DNA from: Pseudogymnoascus destructans
Lineage: Eukaryota > Ascomycota > Leotiomycetes > Thelebolales > Thelebolaceae
NCBI RefSeq assembly: GCF_001641265.1
Contig: NW_020167521.1
Coordinates: 1,736,001-1,800,000, forward strand
DNA length: 64,000 nucleotides
Reading direction: 5' to 3'
The notes beneath the pieces were generated by a model. It was given only the letters and a program-made list of their open reading frames with translations, had not been told where the DNA came from and did no database searches. A program made the translations under genes and the position numbers. Below, piece after piece: positions 35,132 to 44,424 of this stretch. Position 1 is the first letter of the stretch, and every line of letters starts with the position of its first letter.

Positions 35132-35492
35132 GTGCTATGTTGGGCAGCATGGGCTTGGTAATCTAGCCTTGTTTCTTGTATAGAAGGGACACAATTCCTA
35201 CGTTAGCTGGAAGAGAATCGAACGTGACAAATGTTATTTCTGGTAGCCTTGAACATTCTACACCTGCATGCCGACCAGAGGCCAAATTGGACCCGTAGGG
35301 TATCAATTATAGGTCATAGAACCCATCGGCATGGAATACAGGGTTAGATATGTCGACAGAGGACTGAAAATACTGGTAGACAGGTGGATTGCAGGTGGAT
35401 CGCACGATGTTGCGTTGCACTAACGACATAAAACCAAGTCGTCCCAAAGCCCAACAATCCACATCCAGATCATATTTTTACCACCAAAAGCA
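35132..35492. other. Boundary between core genes and the transposon-rich region
   Basis: 3' flank of the T-protein gene passing into the 5' side of a Fot1/pogo remnant. I searched for the 5' terminal inverted repeat of that element and did not find a convincing one. Confidence 0.5.
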
Positions 35493-36669
35493 ATGGATAC
35501 ACCTAGTAAAGCAGGTCGATTGGTTATGGCTATTAAGGCTATGGAAAATGACCAAAAGCTTAGTGCGGGGAAAGCTGCAAGCTTATACAACGTCAGTTAT
35601 GTTACATTACCGCGTCGACGACGCGGTATTAAATCACGACTTGATTGCACGCCCAATTCTATGAAGCTAACAAAACTAGAAGAGGAGGTCATTATCCAAT
35701 ACATTCTTGACTTAGATTCACGATCCTGTGCACCACGGCTTGGTGGTGTGGAAGAAATAGCCAACAGACTACTTGCAGAGCGCAACGCGCCAAAGGTTGG
35801 CATCCACTAGGCGGAAAACTTTGTAAAGCGACAACCACAGCTACGGACGTGCCGTTTTCGGAAATATGACTACCAAAGGGCCTAATGCGAGGATCCTAAG
35901 CTTATTTATAGCTGGTTTTCACTTGTACGGAATACAATTGCAAAATATGGCATTGTAGAGTTAGACATCTACAATTTCGATGAAACTAGGTTTATGATGG
36001 GGATTATCTCTGTAGGCACTGTGGTTACAACATCTGAAAGACATGGTCGAGCGAAAATGGCACAGCCTAGAGGTCGGGAATGGGTTACAGTAATCCAAGG
36101 TGTTAGTTCAATGGGATGGTGCGTCCTACTATTTATTGTTGTAGGTAAATTTCACCTTGCATCATGGTATCAAGATGATACATACAGTACCTCGCAATTG
36201 GGTTATTACAACATCTCAAAATGGTTGGACAACAAACCAGATAGGGCTTCAATGGATTTAGCATTTCAATAAGCATACAAAATCTCGAACTTCTAGTGCA
36301 TATCGCCTCCTTGTGTTAGACGGTCATGAAATCACCAGTTAGTGGATTTTGAGCTTTACTGCAAGGATAACACATTATCACACTATGTATGCCGCCTCAT
36401 TCGTCTCATATACTCCAGCCTCTTGACGTTGGCTGTTTTGGTCCACTTAAACAAGCATATAGGCGACGAATTGAGAATCTTATGCGTGCTAATATTACAC
36501 ATATTACGAAGAATGACTTTATCCTAGCATTTGTTAAGGCCCTTCAAGAGTCTATGACAGAAAGTAATATCAAGGGGGGTTTCGCGGAGCAGGGCTTGTT
36601 CCGTTAGATGCAGAACGTGTTCTGTTAAAACTAAATGTTTAGTTGCGGACTCTTAACACCACCTAAGGG

Positions 36670-36688
36670 CAGTGTATTAGATAGTATT
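36670..36688 (+). repeat. hAT left terminal inverted repeat
   Basis: 19 bp, perfect match to the complement of 38291-38309. Confidence 0.97.
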
Positions 36689-36927
36689 ATACGGCCCGTA
36701 TACGGGTTCATTTTTGTAACCAGTGCGTATACGATACGGGTTCAACTCAATACGCACTGGCACTGGTTAATACGATACGGAGCCCGTATACTGGCCGTAT
36801 ACGGGCCGTATTAACCACGTGACACAATGAAAAATGATCTGAAGTATATAACTTACTTCAATGAGGGCTTGTAGTATAGAAAGTAGTGCATTGGGCTATC
36901 TAGTATATTCTAAAAGCAGCACTTGAT

Positions 36928-37203
36928 CTACATATTGTAGAACTGGGAGAGAAGCTCCTCGGATTCCTTGGTTGGGGACAACAGCAACAATCTGTCGTCA
37001 GATGGGAGGATCCACTTGTACTCAGCTGGCTCAGTCTCTTCTCTCAACACCTCCCAGGCCCGAAAGGCGCCAAGTGCATCAGAATCCAACTGAAAGCCAT
37101 AGAACTCAGTATCATAGCCATCAGGGTACCAGTCAGCAGGGCCAGGAAGGTAGACTTGTTCGCCATCGAAGCTCCATGATGCAAAGTTCCGCCAAACTGC
37201 CAT
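36928..37203 (-). CDS. Unidentified ORF inside the hAT element (possible captured host sequence)
   Basis: A 91-codon frame beginning MAVWRNFASWSFDGEQV and ending SEELLSQFYNM. It can be extended upstream without stop through TYYEKTPPHLYFTKTQ to about 37,250. The composition (many Trp, Tyr, Asp, Glu; GPADWYPDGYDTEFYGF) is protein-like and unlike hAT transposases. The transposase frame ends at a plausible donor (gttaat) about 50 bp upstream, but the phases do not join cleanly. It may be a host exon picked up by the element or an element-specific second protein. I do not recognise a family. Confidence 0.45.
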   Translation of the reverse strand: MAVWRNFASWSFDGEQVYLPGPADWYPDGYDTEFYGFQLDSDALGAFRAWEVLREETEPAEYKWILPSDDRLLLLSPTKESEELLSQFYNM

Positions 37204-37295
37204 CTGTGTCTTGGTGAAGTAGAGGTGCGGGGGGGTCTTCTCATAATAAGTCCTGTAGATGTTAGCTGATTACTATAAATATTACTATAAAGTTA

Positions 37296-38086
37296 TTAAC
37301 CTGTATGCTCGCCATCTAGTTCTTGTAATGCAAGAACAGAGTGTTCTAATTGGCCAGTTTCGGATATATAGTGTGCGATTATACCAAGAATTGCAAGAGA
37401 GTTGGGAGAAGTCCAGAGGTCAACTGTAAAGTGGGCTTTTGACAGAGCTGATTGTACATCGCGTTTGATCTGTTGCTTTTGAGCCTTGTATGTACGCAAC
37501 GTCCAGGTCTGTATTGTTGAAATGAGTTAGGTAGCCAGTTATCGATCTCTGGATTAAGGTAATGGAGTAATGCCCTAAATTCCAATATTGTTGCCATACG
37601 GAAAGGGACTCCACAAGTTGTAATCCATCGTACATATAGCTGCTCAACAACAGCAGGGTCTAAGGCTTCAGTTGCAACAGTAGAAAGGCAGCGGCGTTTA
37701 TGATTTATCTCTTTAGCTTTGTCGAAAGCTTCAGCGATATTGCTTTGAATTGAAGTAGTTCGAGATTCCTGAGTAGAGGATATATCTATGTCGTGTTCTT
37801 TTAAGTGCCTTGTAATAATCTTTGTTCCGCCAGACTCAAGATACTCTTTTAGACAGTATCTACAACGCCATATTAACCTGCCCTGGTAGTTCCGAATGAT
37901 ATCGCAGCGGCTAACAGGTGTATGGTCCCAGACTTTCGAAAATCGTCTGCTTGCAGTTGTTGTTACAGAAACAGAGGGAGAGGATAGCGTACGTTTAAGT
38001 ATAGGCGAAGTCGGGGTTTCGAATCGTTCACTGACAAATAGCTCACTGTCGAGCTGTGACAGTATATCCGAAGGTTGTGAAGTCAT
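37296..38086 (-). pseudogene. hAT transposase, N-terminal part, truncated and frameshifted
   Basis: The ATG at 38086 opens MTSQPSDILSQLDSEL. A BED zinc finger follows (WRCRYCLKEYLESGGTKIITRHLKEH: C-x2-C ... H-x4-H), then the hAT leader helices (VVEQLYVRWITTCGVPFRM). Near 37,525 the frame must shift to continue with the conserved block KAQKQQIKRDVQSALSKAHF and WTSPNSLAILGIIAHY, ending LQELDGEHTG at about 37,300. The RNase H-like catalytic core beyond this point and the C-terminal dimerisation domain are missing. Not functional. Confidence 0.85.
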
Positions 38087-38290
38087 TGTAGTAATATATA
38101 GTATATAACGATCTATCAATTGAAGTTATTCGAACCCCTTGTTTCGAATTTTAAGCCTCAATACTAGCTGTATACGGCTAGTAATACGGCCCGTATACGG
38201 CCAGTATTGAGAACTGAATACGCACTAGACCCGTATTGGGATTTTGGAATACGCACTGACTCAGTATTGCCGTATACGACCCGTATCGCC

Positions 38291-38309
38291 AATACTATCT
38301 AATACACTG
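38291..38309 (-). repeat. hAT right terminal inverted repeat
   Basis: 19 bp, perfect inverted partner of 36670-36688; followed directly by the second copy of the 8-bp target duplication. Confidence 0.97.
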
Positions 38310-38745
38310 CCTAAGGGGGCTATTGGCATACAACCACCTTGGGTTTCAAAGACACCAAACAACCTAGTTGAAGCATTTTCACAGTCGCAGTATATTAAAA
38401 CCGAATTACGTATCATCAAAACAGCCTCCATTAGCAATGTTTGAAGCAACCGATCATTTTGCAAAGGGGACAGGGAAAATGATGCACGAAGTTGTATTAC
38501 TACGAGCACGAGTTGAAGTACTAGAAGAGGCAAACACAGCTATAAGCAAGCGTCGTAGAGCAAAGAGAACTCATCTCTAAGAAGGAGGCAGTCTTGCTAT
38601 ATTTGAAGGACAAGCTATTGTCGACCAAATGGATGTGAATAGGCAAGTAGTAGAGGAAGCACGCCAGGGTGCGGGTCGTGCAAAGAGGACTGTGAGGGAA
38701 CGGCGATGTGGAACATGTGCAACATAGGGCACAATGCACGAACGT

Positions 38746-39470
38746 GTACTATGTCTATAGAAGTGCTTACAGAAATGATTTTATTGTATGTAGTTGATAT
38801 TCTAGTGTTGTAGTTGATTTTATTGGCATTTTGTCGTGTTATCGTAGTTGGGTGTTTCACTCGCTTGGGTGTTTCACTCGCATATGGACCACGTTAGCTT
38901 GACTTCAGTGAAACAGTCCCGATGGTGATTTGTCGTTCAGTATATTATTCTGAGGAGCTAGTCGATAGAAAGACGTTGGTTGAGCCGGAGATATGTTATG
39001 ATATGTGATTCCTGTCGCACGAATCTATAGTATCAAAAATAATTGAAGCAAGGAGATGGAGAATAAAATTAGGGCCCGTCTGGCCAACACTTCAGTCGAG
39101 CCGAACAGCCCCTTGTTGAATTAAAATTAAATACCACCGAGTACGTGGAATGGTGATCTATTACAGCGGATTATATGGACAAAAAGTCTAAGCCACCCTA
39201 AATCGACGTTGGGGCGGTAAGACTCCCCTACACAATACGGTAGATTAAGCTTCATCTCTCCCGACGGCTTATCTCTCTTGCGCCCAGTAATGCCACGTCT
39301 CCCTTCCTAAATACCCGATCTACATTCCTTGTTCTATCAGATCTAGTTCCAGATCTCGAGATATCTCTTCCGATATAAGACATCTAAGACCTCCGCGCGT
39401 CCAGGAAGTCTCACATCTGCGGCCGCCCCCCTCTGCATCATTCTTCTGGATTAGACTGTGTAGTTCTATC
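38746..39470. other. Intergenic region downstream of the Fot1 remnant
   Basis: AT-rich, with a short tandem repeat tgggtgtttcactcgc (38,850-38,881). No coding evidence until the DUF6914-like frame. Confidence 0.55.
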
Positions 39471-39887
39471 CAACGATATTCATTTTCTATCATAACATAC
39501 GACCGCGGAGAACGCTGGGATGCGCCAACCAAGAAGAAGCCATATCACTGGGCCTTTTTCCTGCAGACCAGCACTACTTCGAATGTTGGACATGCATTTC
39601 AGCTTCGCGGGATGCCTGGGGCTTTTTATTACTCTGGTGAAGAGGCTGTGGACGTCTCAAAGTCTGGCAGTAAGAACGGGCAACTTGAAGTCGGCTCCGT
39701 CCCAGTGGAGAAATATGAACGCTTCAAGCAGCTCTTGAGAGCGGTACCGATTGACAATGTCGAGTCTTCGGGGTGGAATTGTCAGAACTGGAGCCTCGCA
39801 GCCTTGGATTGGCTTCGAGCAGAAGGTTTCATTGCCGAAGAGTACCCCAACAACGTGATTCAGTACTGGCTCCGAGAGGACCAGTAG
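39471..39887 (+). CDS. DUF6914-like protein, 5' end unresolved
   Basis: An open frame with protein-like content runs to the stop at 39887: SIITYDRGERWDAPTKKKPYHWAFFLQ, GHAFQLRGMPGAFYYSGEE, then YERFKQLLRAVPIDN and SGWNCQNWSLAALDWLRAEGFI. The pattern 'YHWA(L/F)...', then '(L/F)...I..VPV...GWNC..WV...L..L' resembles the fungal DUF6914 family of unknown function. The frame stays open upstream to beyond 39,380 without an ATG, so either a first exon is missing from my reading or the gene has lost its start. It lies inside the transposon-rich tract and may be a fragment. Confidence 0.5.
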   Translation, partial: QRYSFSIITYDRGERWDAPTKKKPYHWAFFLQTSTTSNVGHAFQLRGMPGAFYYSGEEAVDVSKSGSKNGQLEVGSVPVEKYERFKQLLRAVPIDNVESSGWNCQNWSLAALDWLRAEGFIAEEYPNNVIQYWLREDQ

Positions 39888-40103
39888 CTTGGACATTGGA
39901 GTATGTACGTACCAGAGTCATCAGTATGCTGACAGGCTGTGTTTGCTCTTGCATGGGCGGATCCTATTTGTGCCATGGTTTCCAGATTTCATTCCTGCTA
40001 CTACCATTATTCTTGCTCCCCGAGAAACAATGTTCATGGACGTCATATTTGAACCAGATTGAATTATACAATGAATTATACAATGATAACGTTAGTGTCA
40101 CAC

Positions 40104-40868
40104 TCAGAACTGCTGCAGATCTTCTTCAATTCGAAGCTCGCGCTCGTGTGAGTCCAGAACATGACCTAGCAGTGTCTTCCACCATGTTTGGTATCTACTA
40201 CCAAACCGTGATTTAGTATACTCCCAATACGCAGGCCACCAACCAGCCATCTCCCAGTCAATGATCCCAGTGATTCTTCCAGTTTTTGGCTCGACAAATA
40301 TATGATCCCCGCACAGATCCGCGTGAGTAAAAACAACCCCATGATTATCTGCAAGTTGTTGGCGATAGTATGTAACTAGCTCTTGCCGAGGACATCTGGC
40401 CACAGGGACCACAAGAAAATCGTGAAAATCTGATACTGAAGCGAAGGGTCCACAAGGATAGCCATTGTTGAGGCGATGGTCATATGCTGAACCACCACTA
40501 CAAGACCCGATGTAGGCTGGCGTCGGAGAAGGCACGGTCCGTAGTTCGTGGAGGTAGCTGCGAAGATCCGCCTGGGTCGCTCTGCGTGCTTCGTCGTTCA
40601 TGCTGGGCCAAGCATCCGTGAGAGGACTTCCAGGAATCGCGCTCATAGAGAACCAGCTGCTTGCACTCGCATCGTTGTCGTTGACATAAATTTCGAACAC
40701 GGAGGGGATGGGAATAGATGTACGTTGGCGAACAAATTCCATAGCCTCAACCTCTCTATGAACTTGGCGACCTGTTCCGTGCTTGACATAGATGCCTTCA
40801 GCCTTGTGAGTACGCTTTGGTGGTGACTGCAGAGGATTGATAGAAGCTGAAAGGTTTGCGTCCGACAT
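40104..40868 (-). CDS. Aminoglycoside phosphotransferase-fold (APH) protein, 254 aa
   Basis: Starts at ATG 40868 (MSDANLSASINPL); an earlier in-frame ATG at 40928 is possible. The kinase-like fold is recognised by IYVKHGTGRQVHREVEAMEFVRQRTSIPIPSVFEIYV (strand 3 Lys and helix C region). A hinge block follows (WFSMSAIPGSPLTDAWPSM), then the catalytic loop FTHADLCGDHIFVE at about residue 180 and the metal-binding IDWEMAGWWPAYWEY. All APH catalytic residues (HAD...H, IDWE) are present, so it should be an active small-molecule or protein kinase-like phosphotransferase. The physiological substrate in fungi is unknown, and antibiotic resistance should not be assumed. Convergent with the DUF6914-like frame, 216 bp apart. 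Confidence 0.85.
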   Translation of the reverse strand: MSDANLSASINPLQSPPKRTHKAEGIYVKHGTGRQVHREVEAMEFVRQRTSIPIPSVFEIYVNDNDASASSWFSMSAIPGSPLTDAWPSMNDEARRATQADLRSYLHELRTVPSPTPAYIGSCSGGSAYDHRLNNGYPCGPFASVSDFHDFLVVPVARCPRQELVTYYRQQLADNHGVVFTHADLCGDHIFVEPKTGRITGIIDWEMAGWWPAYWEYTKSRFGSRYQTWWKTLLGHVLDSHERELRIEEDLQQF

Positions 40869-42162
40869 AATTCTCGTGAGATAACCTACGAATGTCAGGT
40901 GGATTTTCAACGCAGATAGCGAGATCATACAACAAGGGTCATTTTCAGACGCAATTATGTCCAGGGAGTAGCAGAATTGATCATGAAAGGAGCTCCAGAA
41001 AGCACAGTAAATCGTGGATACTCAATGGTTTTGTTTCGCTGATGCATCGTGTTCTTGGCAGTCAGCGGGTGGTCCAAAGCCAGCAGCATAAATTGGCCCC
41101 TCCTGACAGATTTATGTTACTTAGCGACCCAACTTCGTGGCGCGGGTCTCCAGTAACATAGCCTCGGCATGCGGGGAAACACAAACCCCGACCTTTGGTA
41201 TGACCCGTCAATTATGGGAAGAACCCGTACTGTCGCAGTAATTTGCAGAGACCATTTTCACCGTTTATATACTTACCTGCGGAACGAGCGCACCCACCAG
41301 CTTCTCGCAAGGAGCAAAGGCTGGTTTGATTAGACTGTGGTGCGAGGTATCAACGCAAAAATGTCCCGTGTCCACTCTTGAAATTGGCAGCCTGAAGGCA
41401 TTGAAGCCTAAGTGCCTGGGGTGTATTCGGTGCGTATCGGATTGCTGATCAAATCACATGGCATTGAGCCCCACCACCACCTGCTAAAGTCGCGAACAAA
41501 CCACTTCAAACGAGTTATCTCATCAACCTCAAATTGCAAGCAAGATATCAGACACCATCCAAGCTGTTTCTGAGCGACAACCATGACTTAGTTATTAGCC
41601 AACAAGCTCCGCCAGCTCCGCCAATAGACTTCGTCCGACCTATACTGCCGTCGCGCCCGCTGTTGCCCGTTAGTCCGTCGTCCATTACCTTCTCACCAGG
41701 TTCATATCTCCTTCGCCGTCTGCTTTATTCTTTCATACCATCATCGTGCAGAGCATAGTCTATTATATTCTATCAAAGGCTTAGAGCCTCTGAGAAGTTT
41801 ACCCTTCAGCGTTTGCGCAGATTGGCAACCTCACTACCTCTCCCAAACCGGCGCAATCACCCTTCAGGACCAAGGTGAACACGGGATCCACGATCAGTCC
41901 ATACAGCCGCTGATATTATGTAGGCCATGCTGACGAGTATCCACAGCAACCAAGGCATTTAGGACACAATATATACGTCTATTCCCTCTTCTCGACAGGG
42001 TCTGCAGTTGCCAGCTGCGTTCACCCGATCGACTGTCCACTATTCTTCTTCATTTCTCGGTTGTATGGATGCATTTCAAGGCATGGGGAAATATTTGTTG
42101 ACTTGGGATAGGTCGATCGCGGCGCCACGCGCTATCTGGCAACATATCACCAGTTGTCCATT
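40869..42162. other. Intergenic region of 1.3 kb, no gene seen
   Basis: Upstream side of the APH gene (-) and of the 78-aa gene (+). I found no conserved peptide or repeat. Confidence 0.5.
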
Positions 42163-42457
42163 ATGTCCGAGGAAGTATGTTGGATTATATCAATTTTCTT
42201 CAAAAAAAAAATTGAAGCTAACTCATATGCAGACTGAAGACGATTACATACAAGTGAAAGGCGTCAAACTTTTTCCGGCAGTGGATGATGAGAGGAAAAT
42301 AACATGCAAAGGCAAATCGATCATAGTATATGATCCTAATGCGCCCATGGATACAGAGCCATCTTGGCAACACCATAGCGCTACTGAATATGGGACGGGT
42401 ATCGTCCCTAAGGGGTACGTAGTCCGCGTGATAGGGGCATTCGTGAAGTTCACGTAG
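42163..42457 (+). CDS. Small hypothetical protein, 78 aa, with a 12-nt first coding exon
   Basis: Exon 1 is only ATG plus three codons (MSEE, 42163-42174). The intron 42175-42232 has textbook signals (gtatgt, gctaac, tgcag). Exon 2 42233-42457 continues TEDDYIQVKGVKLFPAVDDERK and ends GYVVRVIGAFVKFT. Without splicing the same exon reads from a longer frame beginning at 42008, which is less likely. The product is acidic at the N-terminus, has no signal peptide, and looks like a small beta-rich protein (GKSIIVYDPNAPMD, GTGIVPKGYVVRVIGAF). No family is recognised. Its stop overlaps the stop of the convergent gene by 8 bp. Confidence 0.55.
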
Positions 42458-43705
42458 TCGCCAGCTGGAATGTCTCGATTACCTCTAGTCCTTCGATATA
42501 GCCAACGCTCAAGGTGATGGAGATGTCTTGGCTCCGGTCTTCTGGGACTATTGCAATCAAGCAGTCTGTTGTTTTTCCGCCTACATTACGTTCCCATTTC
42601 CATTGATTGCTGGCTGCAACTGCATCGAATAAATGTTTGCCCAAGAATGGCATCAGTTTGATTGGTGCTTCTGAGCACTTATAGTCGATTTCTATTGTAT
42701 ATATTATTTCTAGTGCTCGGAATAAACGAAGGGTTCTTGCTTACTTCTGCCTGCCTGCACCAGCTGCTGCATGTCTCTTATGCCAGAGATCTGGTTGACT
42801 GATGGTGATTGTTCACCTGGTTGAGGCTAAGCATCTGTTCGTGACTTGGGCGGTGTCAAAACTCACCTTCAGTTCTTTGGCGTTTCCTCCCTTTTCTCTC
42901 GTTAGAAGAGGCACCTTGAGTTATTTGGATCTCGAGAACATGATAATCTAATCCATTTGAGTATTGTTGACATACGGTGAGTTGAACTCAGTACTCACTC
43001 TTTAGAAATGATTGGGTCAACCCTTTTGATTTGGTCACGTGCAATCCATTCGGAAGGTAACTCCTGGACTTGAATATATTCCTGCACGTTCTCCACTAGG
43101 CTCTCATATTGTTTATCCGGCAGGGAAAACAATCCGTTGAAAGCCATTGTGCTGAATAAAATCGCTGGGCAGTTGAGCTTCTGCATCAGCGTCCAGCGGG
43201 GCTTGCACGCCTCGTCATCCTCAGCTAGCTTTCTGATGTTGTAATTAATTCGTCGAACAGGCAGTGTGTTTGCCTCTCGAACTGCTCGCGCTAGTTCATT
43301 CAACTTCTTCTGAATTTCAACCAGCGCCAAAAGATTAGATATTTTCGTGTGCAGCTCGTCAAAGACAGTGTCAGGAACGTTGCGGAACTTCAAAATAGTT
43401 TGCCTGATATCATCGAGTTGCTGATGTGTCTCTTTAGACGACATGACGAGGAGGAGCCAGAAATCGGCGAACAGAACGGTATCACGAAGGCTTACGATTA
43501 GCTTCGAGCGATCAGTTCGAAAGTTGACAGATGGACGGAGGCCTTCACGACAGTTGGCGATTAATCTGTTAAGTTCAGGGGTTGACAGGTGAACATATGC
43601 GAATGCCACAGTTGGCAGTGCAACGTCTGAATTCGAAGGTTTAACAGTTGAATGGGGCAAGTTGGATAGTTGGCGCTGAACCGTCTTTATAGGATGGTTG
43701 GGCAT
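42450..43705 (-). CDS. Hypothetical protein, 346 aa, four exons
   Basis: Exons 43705-42999, 42886-42867 (20 nt), 42816-42745 and 42691-42450 join in phase to 1,041 nt. Donors are gtgagt, gtgagt and gtaagc; branch sites (ctaac in intron 1) and AG acceptors sit at normal distances. The N-terminal 235 residues are helical, with coiled-coil-like stretches (HQQLDDIRQTILKF, LALVEIQKKLNELARAVREANT). A short basic linker follows (KRQRTEGEQSPS), then a C-terminal domain (APIKLMPFLGKHLFDAVAASNQW, DCLIAIVPEDRSQDISITLSVGYIEG). No known family is recognised. The neighbours are other accessory genes. The 20-nt exon is the least certain part. Confidence 0.6.
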
Positions 43706-44424
43706 TTATCAGCTGAAAAGGTGGGGTACGGAGCTTCGGCAACCTCGAAGGCGAGCGCCTATTGGGTACGTCCTCGTGATATCTTAAGCGAACATTGATT
43801 GATTCACAGCTGGAGAAGAATCTCAGCTGTCCGGGAGATCCTCACACAGCTCTGAGACCTCGTGGTAACGCTCCCTACGGACTGCATCATAATATTTTAT
43901 TTGGTAAACCCAGACTGGGATCATGCACACAAGCCATATCTTCTTAGAGCTCAATCTAGGGTCCATATCCACGGCCCGAACGCTACCACTGTCTCACATC
44001 AAGGGGCTGCTCTCCCCCCACACTGCTGCATTTTGAATCGGTCTCGCCAGCGTCTCCCCCAACACTGTCTTGCAGATATGTGCTTCTCCCCGCGTTGTTT
44101 GCATGCACCCTTGAACCTTTTTGATTTTTGAATCGGCCAATGCATGATGCTGCAACCATGGACTGCTGGTGATCCTGAACCGAAGAAGGATCAGCTTCCA
44201 TCATCCCCCCGGCCGTTGTTGGTTTGAGGGGGATTGGTCTTGCGTTAACATGATGGCAGAAGAATTGAGGAATATATAAGGGCGTGCAATTCCCCAGAAG
44301 TTCAATCACAACCTCTGCAGTCTCCAAACTCGTCAATCATCTCCAAGCTTCTTGCCGCTGATATATCTTGTCTATCACCTACCCCACCACGCACATCAAT
44401 CCACCTAAGTTCTCTGTGTTGATC
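43706..44424. other. Shared upstream region of two divergent accessory genes
   Basis: No gene seen. The right end contains the TATA box and leader of the PAH/velvet-like gene. Confidence 0.5.
44273..44279 (+). promoter_or_regulatory. TATA box of the PAH/velvet-like gene
   Basis: TATATAA about 145 bp upstream of the ATG at 44425, followed by a C/T-rich leader, the usual fungal promoter layout. Confidence 0.5.

Larger units (their letters stand above)
36670..38309. mobile_element. hAT-superfamily transposon, 1,640 bp, non-autonomous
   Basis: Ends are perfect 19-bp inverted repeats (cagtgtattagatagtatt at 36670-36688, complement at 38291-38309). They are flanked by the 8-bp target duplication CCTAAGGG at 36662-36669 and 38310-38317, diagnostic of hAT. 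Both subterminal 180-bp zones are crowded with CCGTATAC/GTATACGG motifs, the usual transposase-binding pattern. The minus strand inside encodes the N-terminal part of a BED-finger hAT transposase, then an unrelated frame. No C-terminal dimerisation domain is present, so movement would need a helper. Confidence 0.95.
35493..38745 (+). mobile_element. Decayed Fot1/pogo-type (Tc1/mariner) DNA transposon, split by a hAT element
   Basis: Plus-strand fragments match the Fot1/pogo transposase in order. The Psq-type HTH begins MDTPSKAGRLVMAIKAMEND. The DDE core has YNFDETRFMMG, REWVTVIQGVSSMGW and the HSSHILQPLDVGCFGPLKQAY block. The tail is PPWVSKTPNNLVEAF, EEANTAISKRRRAKRTHL and a CCHC-like knuckle (RRCGTC...GHNARTC). 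The frame has several stops (for example near 35808 where a Trp codon is expected, and near 36270) and shifts, so it is dead. Several changes are G-to-A/C-to-T, as expected from repeat-induced point mutation (inference). The sequence is continuous across the hAT insertion once the 8-bp target duplication is discounted. Terminal repeats of the host element were not found. Confidence 0.9.
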
